Shown here: positions 1-8,363 of the stretch, in pieces
How the letters are laid out: the number at the start of each line of letters is the position of its first letter
Position numbering within the stretch: position 1 is the first letter of the stretch
DNA from: Mastigamoeba balamuthi
Lineage: Eukaryota; Evosea; Mastigamoebida; Mastigamoebidae
Direction of reading: 5' to 3'
Assembly (NCBI GenBank): GCA_902651635.1
Contig: CACRSC010000013.1
Span: forward strand, 401,857-465,856
Length of the DNA stretch: 64,000 nucleotides
Notes under the pieces: generated by a model
The model's input: only the letters and a program-made list of their open reading frames with translations
Told to the model about the DNA's origin: nothing
Database searches by the model: none
Position numbers and translations under genes: made by a program

Positions 1-53
1 TAATAATCACTGTGATACCTCCCCCACCCCAGCAGGACAAAGACCTAGACATC

Positions 54-803
54 ATGCCTCTCAGGAAAGCAGGTATGTAGCATTCTCCCCTCCCTTCTTT
101 ATTCCCACACCACACACCCTTTCTTGACGTTACTTTAGGTGCAGCTGCAGCAGCACCAGTGCAAGCTGCAGCAGCAGCAGCAGCACCACGTGTCAGGAAC
201 AGTGAGCAATCTGAGGATGACAACGAAGAAGAAGGAGGAGGAGAAGGTCTTGGCAGACGACTACAGGGGCACCTCACATGCATCAAAGTGCAAAGGAGGG
301 TGCTGAAGGAGAGAAGTAGCAGATCTCAGCCCAAGATGTCACATGACCTCCTCACCATTTTCACTGCCAAGTCCAGTGAGGAGCATGCCCACCAGCCCTG
401 CACCTTTGAAGAGGTCAGAGCTGGGTTCAAGGCCATGCAGATGCTGCTTGGCGCAACTCTGAGTGACCTCAACATGAGGTATGAAACCCCTCCCCCCATT
501 CTTCCTTGTTCTTCTGGCTCAAATTTAAACTATTTTTGCAGGATGAATGCCCTCACGTGTGCTGATGAGGCAGGCATGCAGTCCAGGGAGCTAATGCTCA
601 GAGAGAAGCTGAGACTTGACATTCCTGCTGCGTTTTGTTCTCTACCCTTGTTTTTTCTAACAATGTGTGTATCGCTCAGGCCTCTGGTCCTCAGTTGCCC
701 TCTTCCCAGGCACCTGCTGGTCCTCAGTGATCCCTCTCTCTACTCCTCGTACTTGAACGTTTTCTGCTGCCCTGGCTGGGCTTCTCTCCCCCGAAAAGTG
801 AAA
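54..803 (+). CDS. spliced hypothetical gene or element ORF fragment
   Basis: I do not recognise this protein. An ATG at 54 opens a short exon ending at a GT at 73. A TTTAG acceptor at 138 keeps the frame into an Ala-rich then acidic stretch (EEEGGGEG), followed by a basic helical segment. A second intron (479-541, ending TTTTTGCAG) joins in phase to an exon beginning MNALTCADEAG, and a third likely intron (about 636-680) contains CTAAC. The 3' end is uncertain. The introns are T-rich, unlike the GC-rich genes further right, and the fragment sits in a transposon-bearing island. It could be a host gene or the first ORF of a transposable element. An upstream exon may lie outside the window. Confidence 0.3.
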
Positions 804-885
804 ACATGACCTGCCTGCCCTTTTGATGGCAGTTAACAATTGATTTCATTGTAGGTTTCTGTGAGCAGGTGAGGGCTGCCTAATT

Positions 886-1110
886 ATGTAGCGGCACGTA
901 GCGTATTTTTGTGTAGCAGTGTGTAGCGCATTTATGCATAGCAGTGCGTAGCACCTCCATACATAGCGGCACGTAGCAGACCCTGCCACAGCAGTGCGTA
1001 GCACAATGAATGAACTATGCAGCATAGCGAAGGGTCTGCTGTGTGCCACTACACTTGGTTCCACTACGTGCCACTACACTGATGCCACTACATGCCGCTA
1101 TGCAGTATGA
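886..1110. repeat. cluster of GTAGC-type direct and inverted short repeats
   Basis: About five copies of a unit close to TAGCGGCACGTAGC or TAGCAGTGCGTAGC recur every 24-26 nt between 888 and 1003. From about 1043 to 1107 the same motif returns in reverse complement (GCCACTAC, CTACGTGCC, ATGCCGCTATG). The whole is an imperfect inverted array with a spacer of about 40 nt. This could be subterminal repeats of a DNA transposon, a replication-related array or a decayed palindrome. Nothing coding overlaps it. Confidence 0.6.
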
Positions 1111-1689
1111 TTTTGTCCAAACACAGCTGTGCTGCCCTTGCAGTGGAGGCACAGCATCTTAGTCACAGTTTCGTTATCCCAGAATAAATGCTATGGTGTG
1201 CCTCACCTTTCAGGCAAGCTGGGTCTGACTTCTGTGCACAAACATGACATGTAGTGTGCAATGCATGTGCTGTTTTTATCAGTGGCATGGGGGTTGGGTG
1301 TTTCTCTGTCTATTGTGTGAGAGAACACTCTGTCAGGTATAGCCAATAAGCAAAAACCCTGGTAACCCTGGATCTCACACCAGATATTGGGGCTTACTCT
1401 AGGGGAGTCTCTGAGCTCAGAGCAATAAAAGTTCTGTGTTACTGGATGGTATCACTGTCATTGACTGGGGACAGGAAATAATTGTGAACATGGAAAGGCT
1501 TCAGGAAGGAATCTGGCAAGTTCACTTTCCTTACAGTCCTGGCCATAAGTCCCTGGTACCCAGTACTCAGAAAGAAATGAATTGATTTTAAAAGTAATAA
1601 GGTCATATAAACGTTATAATTTGTTATGATATCTTGTGTAGAGTTTTTTCCGATCTCAACATGATTTTTGTTTGGTCTTTTTTCTTCAA

Positions 1690-2640
1690 AACTAATGGCA
1701 CTCACAGAGAAAGAGGTGGGAGTTGTTCTTCTTGCAGTCTCACAAGAGGATCCCTCATTGGGATGCCAAGTGTACAGCAAAGTACATGGGCTGCTCTATC
1801 TCAGTGGCCCAGCTTGGGCCAAGGATGATGGATCCAGCCAAGCTGGGAACATACCAAGGTCTGGTGCTCCATATCTCACAGAAGCACCCAGTTGAGGGCT
1901 CTGCATGCCTGACACAGAGGCTCAAGAGGGCTCATATTGATATCTTTGCATGCAGTGTGCGGCACCAGCTGCATGCTGCTGGCCTGAACTGGAGCAGGCC
2001 AAAGAGGAAGCCAATGCTCTCAGCATAGCATCAGCAAGATTATGTTCTCTTTACCCAGTCAAATCAGAATCGGAACTGGTCCCATTTGCTCTTCACTGAT
2101 AAGGCTACATTCAAGCTTAACAGGCTACCTGTGGCAGTATGGCAGAGTAAGGCACACCTCTATGTGGCCTGCCAGGTCAAACACCCAGCCAAGGTTCATA
2201 TGTGAGGTTGTTTTTTGAAAAAAGGATTTGGGGCCCTCTATAGGTTCACTGGAATTCTCAATTCCCAGAGAATGTATGGAATCTATAAGAACTACCTTCT
2301 GTCCTCTGCAAAGAAGCTCTATGGAAGGAAGAAGAAGGACTGGTTCCTGCAAGAGGACAACAATACAAAGCGCAAGAGCAAGTTTTTGTGTACTTAAAAA
2401 GATAAGAATCACATAGAGGTACTGCCCTGGCCAGCATGCAGCCCGGACCTGAACCCTATTGAAAACGTTTGAGGGATCCTCAAAGCAAAGGTAGCAGAGA
2501 GACAGCCCAGAACTGCCAAAAAGCTCTGTGTATATATTCATCAGAAGTGAAGGAATTTGTCTGAGAGTTATGCTGTTGCACTGGAAATTCTATGGAACAT
2601 CACCTGGCCCTGTGAAAGAAGCAAAAGAAGACTGTATTTG
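1690..2640 (+). mobile_element. Tc1/mariner-type transposon relic
   Basis: Conceptual translation across frames shows a Tc1-family transposase. A helix-turn-helix-like part with VRHQLHAAGL (about 1950-1985) is followed by the DDE domain: FTDKATF (first Asp, about 2090), FLQEDNN (second Asp, about 2345) and LPWPACSPDLNPIENV with the Glu (about 2425-2470). The reading is broken by at least five stops and a frame change between N-terminal and catalytic parts, so it cannot encode active transposase. Two stops (TGA in KVHM*G near 2200 and in ENV*GILK near 2470) fall where Tc1 proteins normally have Trp. I could not find convincing terminal inverted repeats. A related copy lies at 54.0-54.7 kb. Confidence 0.8.
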
Positions 2641-3568
2641 CTACTGACATCAGGATTTCCCTCTTGCTTTCAACATAATTGGTGATTCCAAAAAGACCTT
2701 TTGTTCCTGAATTTTTGGGTACCTGGGACTTCTTGCCACTACTGTACTTGCTGCTAACAGTCATAATTTCGTGGGAACAGTGACTTGATATTCACTGGTG
2801 ACATGCGTGCTTTTGATCTTGCATCCAACTGACCACCCACTCCACAGACACAACGGGCACACTTTTAGCACGACCACCAGTTTGGCTTTCACTTTTATAC
2901 TTTCCTTATGCCCCATTCTTCGTTTTGGTTTTGGTTTTAGCAATGCAAAATTGAAAGCCTAAGTTACAGAGATTCCCCCTTCACTTTTCACAATCAGCAG
3001 CAACACCATGGCAGACAGGGTCAGGCCAGCTATTGTTAATTGCTCTCATCACAGTGCTGCTTTGAATTGTGCTGGCCGAGTACATTCTCACTCTGAAGAC
3101 AGAGTTTCACTCTTCCAACTGCACTGGCGATGTATGGACATTCTTGTTTCTTCATATAGGAACAAAGTTTTGTGAAGATGAGCCAAGAGATACTGCAGTT
3201 CCGAAGCATTGCACTGCACCGTCACTTAAATGCCGGCTGTACCATGTGAACAAATGTGTAGCTCACCATCCAGCCTTGCTGGCACCAGAACACACTCCCA
3301 GACACTACGGGCACACTCTCATCATGATCTGAAGGGTATTGTACGTACACAACAGACCGGACGGCCTCCGGGTGGGGTTGGGTTCACACTACACAACTCT
3401 TTCTCCGTAAGCTGAGTGGATTTCATTGTGAGGGGTATCCGGTGCTTCAGATCTATGGATGGTATGGATTCGACTCCTCCAGTGCCAAGATCTTCTCGCC
3501 AGTGAGGTGTCAACCCGATCGGTTTTCTACCCACACCGTCCATTTCCGCAAACACACGGGTCTGGACC
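2641..3568. other. intergenic, no gene seen
   Basis: AT-rich to mixed-composition spacer between the Tc1 relic and the FG-GAP gene. Only short random ORFs are present. The last 150 nt include a GATTC/AAGATCTTC stretch (3467-3497) that may belong to the promoter of the downstream gene. Confidence 0.6.
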
Positions 3569-5764
3569 ATGGCCATTACACACCTCACTGCTGTAATCAC
3601 CGCTGCGATTGCGGCAGCCCCATTGGTGCTTGCGTCTTCCAGCGTCCACCTGTTCATGCCAACGACCAGGATGGAGCCGTGCCCCGCGTGCAGGGCAATA
3701 ACCGTGTCCTCCGTCGGCGACATCAACGCGGATGGCATCACCGACATTGTCGTGACCAATGGCGTCTCAACGATGTACTCCTGGGGGGCCGGCATGATCT
3801 ACCTCGTGTTTGGGAGACACTCGTGGGCAGACAGCACCCAAGTCAACCTGACGCTGCTCGGCACACCGGCAGGCGCTGGCACGGGCGTCGCCATTCTGGG
3901 AGAGGAGAACGACAATCTCTTCGGGTGCGCGCGCAACATGGTCGACCACGCGGACCTCAACGGTGACGGAATCGAGGACATTGTGCTCAGCAACCTCGGC
4001 AAGAAGAACATCCGCCTGGGAAACGGGGCTGTCTACGTCATCTTCGGGCGCCGCACGTGGCCAGCCTCCCTCAAGGTGTCGGTGCTACACCTCACGCAGG
4101 CGGGCATGGGATTCGCCCTGAACGGGTGGGGTGGCATTGGGGCGTCGTTTGGGTTGGACATCAGCGCTGCTGGGGACCTCAACGGCGACGGCATCGCTGA
4201 CCTCCTCATCGGCTTCTACGGCAACCCCAATCGCTACGACAGCACCCCGTTGATGATGCTCCTCTGGGGCAGGCACAACTGGACGGCGGTATCACCAAAT
4301 GACGTCAATGGCGACTCAGCGATTGCCAACAACGGTGGGGTGTGGTGTCGCGCCCCCATCCTGTCCAAGGGCATCAGCGACTTCAACGGCGATGGCATCG
4401 ACGACTATGTGACAGTCAACTGGTATGACGCAAAGATGATCACTGTGGTCTTCGGAGGAGGGCCACCTGTCCCTTCAAGGGCGGATCTCTCTGAAATCGT
4501 AACGGCATCGAATGGAACCCGTGGAATTGTGATCAAAACAGACCAGTATGTCGAGTTGCTCCGCAGAACTGGCGATATAAATGGGGATGGTCTCGCGGAC
4601 TTCACTGTCGTTTTCCTGTATTGCCAAGGGACTCAGGTCGTTTTCGGCACTCGTGCGATCTACAAAACTGGAGTGATCCTCTCGAGCCTTGCAAATGGTA
4701 TTCAGGGCTTCTCGATTAGCAGTCCTCCGAATATTGGTTTTGGAATTGATGTGTGTGGAGGTGATGATGTTGACGGTGACCTCATCTCAGACCTCGTTAT
4801 AGGTGCTCCCTACTTCAACAATTCACGTGGTCGCGTGTTCATCATCAGGGGCCGTGACAGGACCCGCAGTTGGCCATCAGTCATAAATGTCAGCACACTC
4901 AGCAGTGGAGAGGGTTGGACAATCGATGGAGACAGCAGCGGACATCGTTGGATGGGAACTGGGGTGGGTACGGCCGATGTCAATGGTGACGGCGTCTCAG
5001 AGGTGTTGATTACCTCGCCGTATGCTAACTCATATGGAACTGGGAGTGCGTTCATTGTATTCACACAGTTGGTCCCGAGGGCTCTCCAGATCGCCACAGA
5101 GTTGTCCTCGAGCAAGAAAACGCCGACCAGGGCGCTGTTTAAGGTGGCTTACCTGCCACAAGGAGCTCAGCCCATGCTCAGAGTGTCGGAAATTATCAAC
5201 TGTCACTTCGAAGTGTCTGGCGTCCGTGCTACTCAGTTTACGCTGGCCAAGCATCTGGCAGGGCAGGTGGTCGTTGTGACTGAGGGATTATCCACAACGA
5301 GTGCTGGGTTCACTGTTGTTGTAGAGGCGTGCAGCCCCCAGAGTGAGGCAACGGAGACCATCATAAGGATGACAATTAAGCGTCCGCCACCTGTGACAGG
5401 AGTTCTGACAATGTACCCTGACGAAGACACCACAGACAGTGCAACAATCTTCGCCATTGGATGCACTGTCAATGCGCGCATGTCCCTCCGTGCAACCTCG
5501 GGAACCATTACTAGCTCGTCTCTGGTGTCTGTTACCGCATTTGGGTTGGGCGTAATCTCCAGTCCCACGACAATTGTTATTGGGGAGCTTGCACGCACTG
5601 AGCTCGACCCCCTGGCCCCTCGATTCGATCTCACTATAGGGAATGATGTCTTCCATGTTAGTGGAGACTACACTCCAGTCTCAGTTACAGTGAGGTATTC
5701 TGTGATTCACAACGGCTCTCCTGTGATGGTGGACTCTACAGTGCAGATTGTTCTCACTCAGTGA
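3569..5764 (+). CDS. secreted FG-GAP (integrin-alpha-like) beta-propeller protein
   Basis: Intronless 731-residue protein starting at an ATG in good context (ACCATGG). Residues 1-23 form a hydrophobic signal peptide. Seven FG-GAP blades follow, each marked by a calcium-binding loop of the D-x-N-x-D-G type: about residues 51-59 (DINADG), 119-127 (DLNGDG), 183-191 (DLNGDG), 271-279 (DFNGDG), 336-344 (DINGDG), 389-398 (DDVDGD) and 469-477 (DVNGDG). Seven blades make a complete integrin-alpha-type propeller. The C-terminal 230 residues are beta-rich with no membrane segment, so the product looks secreted rather than a true integrin chain. A carbohydrate- or matrix-binding role is inference. GC content is lower at the 3' end than in neighbouring genes, but the frame is intact. 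Confidence 0.88.
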   Translation: MAITHLTAVITAAIAAAPLVLASSSVHLFMPTTRMEPCPACRAITVSSVGDINADGITDIVVTNGVSTMYSWGAGMIYLVFGRHSWADSTQVNLTLLGTPAGAGTGVAILGEENDNLFGCARNMVDHADLNGDGIEDIVLSNLGKKNIRLGNGAVYVIFGRRTWPASLKVSVLHLTQAGMGFALNGWGGIGASFGLDISAAGDLNGDGIADLLIGFYGNPNRYDSTPLMMLLWGRHNWTAVSPNDVNGDSAIANNGGVWCRAPILSKGISDFNGDGIDDYVTVNWYDAKMITVVFGGGPPVPSRADLSEIVTASNGTRGIVIKTDQYVELLRRTGDINGDGLADFTVVFLYCQGTQVVFGTRAIYKTGVILSSLANGIQGFSISSPPNIGFGIDVCGGDDVDGDLISDLVIGAPYFNNSRGRVFIIRGRDRTRSWPSVINVSTLSSGEGWTIDGDSSGHRWMGTGVGTADVNGDGVSEVLITSPYANSYGTGSAFIVFTQLVPRALQIATELSSSKKTPTRALFKVAYLPQGAQPMLRVSEIINCHFEVSGVRATQFTLAKHLAGQVVVVTEGLSTTSAGFTVVVEACSPQSEATETIIRMTIKRPPPVTGVLTMYPDEDTTDSATIFAIGCTVNARMSLRATSGTITSSSLVSVTAFGLGVISSPTTIVIGELARTELDPLAPRFDLTIGNDVFHVSGDYTPVSVTVRYSVIHNGSPVMVDSTVQIVLTQ

Positions 5765-6984
5765 GATGGCAGGCCTGTGGCAGCCACAAGGAAAGACAGG
5801 TCGGAGACCTGAGTATCTCTTTCTTGTCTTGTCTCGGATGAATCTCACCTGGCCATCACTCGGCGCACAATGCCAATCACGAAAAGAGAACATTGGCTTT
5901 CGTTTTCACCTATTTGTGCCCCACACATCTGACGTGGCAGGCAGTGATCCAATGCCGGATTTGGTTGGTTCACGCTTGTGATGAGTTAAGAAAAAAGTAT
6001 CCTCTCACTTCGAGATGTTTCGAAGGACTTCCGTTACTCTTCTCCGTATTATCCACCGTTCCAATCCAGCTTTGTTGAAGTGGCTTTGCGCTCTGTGTGG
6101 TGTCGTCAGGTGCAGTGGTTTGCCTCATGGCCCTTGTGGTGGGCCTCTGCTGTGTTGCTGTGCTTCTCGGTTTGTCTGCTCCCCTATGGCCCTCTCGCAC
6201 TCTTGAGCCCCTTGAGCTGTGTGCTGCCACAGCCTCCTTGTGGAGGAGTGTGGCCCCAAGGGGAGCATCCGAGGGTGGGGGCACGTCGGCAGTGGGTGTG
6301 AGCTGCGCATTGGACAGCTTGTTTGTGTCACAGTGTGTGGGTGGTCTCTGTTTGGCGCTCTCTCTCCCGGGCTGGTGCCCGTTTGAGATGCAACCGGGGC
6401 TTCCACCAGACCCCAAGCACTTTCTGTTCGCCGGGGGCATTTCACTATGGAAAACCGGCGAACACAAAAGACACTTATGGGTCAACAAGCGCTTGCTGTG
6501 TTCGCGGCGAAGTAATCAACGCCGGTCTCCGAAGTCCGAGCGCGCGGGCTCGAGTGGACAAGAACATCTTAGAACGAGCTTGTGCCGAAGCCCGAGAGCT
6601 CGGGGCGCTCGGCGGCAATGATGGTGCTCACCTCCGAGCAATCCCAAGGGGCGCTTGTAAACAGCCCGAGATGCATCTTCACGGAAATCTGCGATCAGCA
6701 GCCCACTGCTCATCACCTGCATCGCAAAACTGGTCTTCATCCGCAATTGTGGAACCTGCAGCACCATATGACAGCACTCACAGCACGCAGACCAATATGC
6801 AAATGTACAGCCCATCCTTGTTACTCCTTTCCCTTACCCCAACTCAAAGCTCTGCCCGCTTATTCCCTACTCTCGGACGTCACTCACGAGTGCACCGACG
6901 TCATCGGCCAAATGGGAATATCACAGAATTAGACCCAGTGGACAATCGCCACAAAATATCTTAGCAACTAACTTGACGTTTCTC
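5765..6984. other. long intergenic region holding a dispersed repeat
   Basis: 1.2 kb without a supported gene. It contains the dispersed repeat at 6063-6505 and, just before the next start codon, AAATATCTT at 6954-6962. Several ORFs of 100-200 codons cross it in different frames, but none shows family motifs or exon-like boundaries. Confidence 0.55.
6063..6505. repeat. dispersed repeat, copy 1
   Basis: Begins AATCCAGCTTTGTTGAAGTGG and is closely matched by 21899-22345 over about 400 nt, with small indels. Shared landmarks include GGTGTCGTCAGGTGCAGTGG, CTCGCACTCTTGAGCCCCTT, CCGGGCTGGTGCCCG and a final CAACAAGCG. Neither copy has a convincing ORF or terminal inverted repeats. A SINE-like or other non-autonomous element is possible, and so is duplicated regulatory DNA. 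Confidence 0.8.
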
Positions 6985-8176
6985 ATGGAAGAGCGTTCTC
7001 CCTCTCCCGACGGAGAGGACCGCCCAGCGGGCCGGCAGAGCCCGCCCCGGGGCGGCCTCGTGGCGGCGGGGGCCAAGGCGGCGACCGAGTCGGCGGCCGC
7101 GCGGGCGCTGGAGCCGGCGGTGAAGACGGCGCTCAAGGCGACGACGTCCGCGGGCAGGGGCGCCGTCTCCTCGCTCGTGCGCGACGCCGGCGCCACCCCG
7201 CAGGCTGTCCACGCCGTCAAGCAGTCGCTCTTCCAGACCAAGGAGGCCATCCGCGCCCTCGTGCGTGTCGTCGCCGTCGCCGCCGTTTCCCCGTCCCGCG
7301 AATATCTCCGCGGATATTTACGGGAAAATCTGCGGAATCTTCTCTCTCTCCTCTCCTCTCCTCTCCTCGCAGACAGAGGTCGCTGCACGCAAGGCCGCGC
7401 AGGAGGCCGCGGCCGCGGGGATGACGGCAGAGGCAGCCGCGGCAGCCGGTGCGCAGGCAGCGGCCACGGCCACGGGGCAGATCACGCGGCAAGTGGCGGT
7501 GGCGGCGGCGGCCAAGGGCGCCCGCAGCTGCACGGCGTTCTCGGGGGCCTACGTGGCCGTCGCGGGCGCCTGGGAGCTCGTGCAGTACCGCCGCGGGCTG
7601 CGCACGAGGCGCGAGGTGGCCGTGAACCTCGCGGGGACGGGGGCCGGGGCCGTGGCGAGCATCGGGGGCTACGCGCTGGGGGCTGCGCTGGGGACGATGA
7701 TGCTGCCCGGCGTGGGCACCTTCGTCGGCGGCCTCGTCGGCAGCCTCGCCGCCGGCTGGGGCGCCGAGATCGGCACGCGCAGCGCCCTCGGGGCGCAGGG
7801 CAGCGCGAAGGAGCCCGTGGAGGGCACTCACGAGGTGGAGAGTGCTGTCATCGACGGCGATGAGGCTCAAGGCACTGAGGAAGCAGAGGAAGAGCAGCGC
7901 GAGAGCGTTCAGGCAGTGGAGGAGCCGCAGGAGGAGGGCACTCGGGAGGTGGAGACTGCAGTCATCGATGGCGATGAGCCACAAGGCACTCAGGCAGAGG
8001 GCATTCAGGCAGTGGAGGAGTCCGATACTGCTAGTGCCGGTGGCGCCGAAGACACTGCAGATGGCGCCAAGGGGGCCGAGCTGCTAGAGTGGAGCGTTCA
8101 GGCTGTGGAGGGATCCGAGTCCGAAGACACTGCCGATGGCGTTCAGGCCCTCGATTCCGTAGGCAAGGACTGCTGA
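6985..8176 (+). CDS. Gly/Ala-rich membrane-hairpin protein with acidic repeat tail
   Basis: Two exons, 6985-7260 and 7373-8176, joined in phase 0 across a GTGCGT...CGCAG intron (7261-7372), give 359 residues. The ATG at 6985 is preferred over an in-frame TTG upstream. The N-terminal part is Ala-rich helix. Residues about 195-250 form a glycine-rich hydrophobic hairpin (GTGAGAVASIGGYALGAALG...GTFVGGLVGSLAAGWGAE), typical of membrane-inserting Gly-zipper segments. The tail of about 105 residues is acidic and repetitive: EVE(S/T)AVIDGDE occurs twice and VQAV/IQAV motifs recur. No family is recognised. Small membrane-hairpin proteins also occur at 17.0-18.3 kb. An A+T-rich AAATATCTT box lies about 25 nt before the start. 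Confidence 0.8.
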
Positions 8177-8363
8177 ATGCTGACTGCTGCGGCTCGTAAG
8201 ACATCTCGATGCCGCCCAGGGGGCTCTCGGCGATGTGGATAAGGACTTCAGAATGCCAGCCGAGTCGGGTTCTGTGCTGTCTCTCCTTTACTAGTAGATA
8301 ACGACGACTGTCGGATGGCAATCGCTGGACGCCCGGTGCTGCAGACGCTCCCGCTCTGCCCGG

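Noticed and set aside
1330-1440. LTR-like features (AATAAA, short repeats)
   Set aside because: No matching second copy, primer-binding site or polypurine tract was found.
6982-6984. Upstream TTG (6973) as start of the membrane protein
   Set aside because: Eukaryotic initiation makes the ATG at 6985 more likely, and the TTG lies right beside the promoter-like box.
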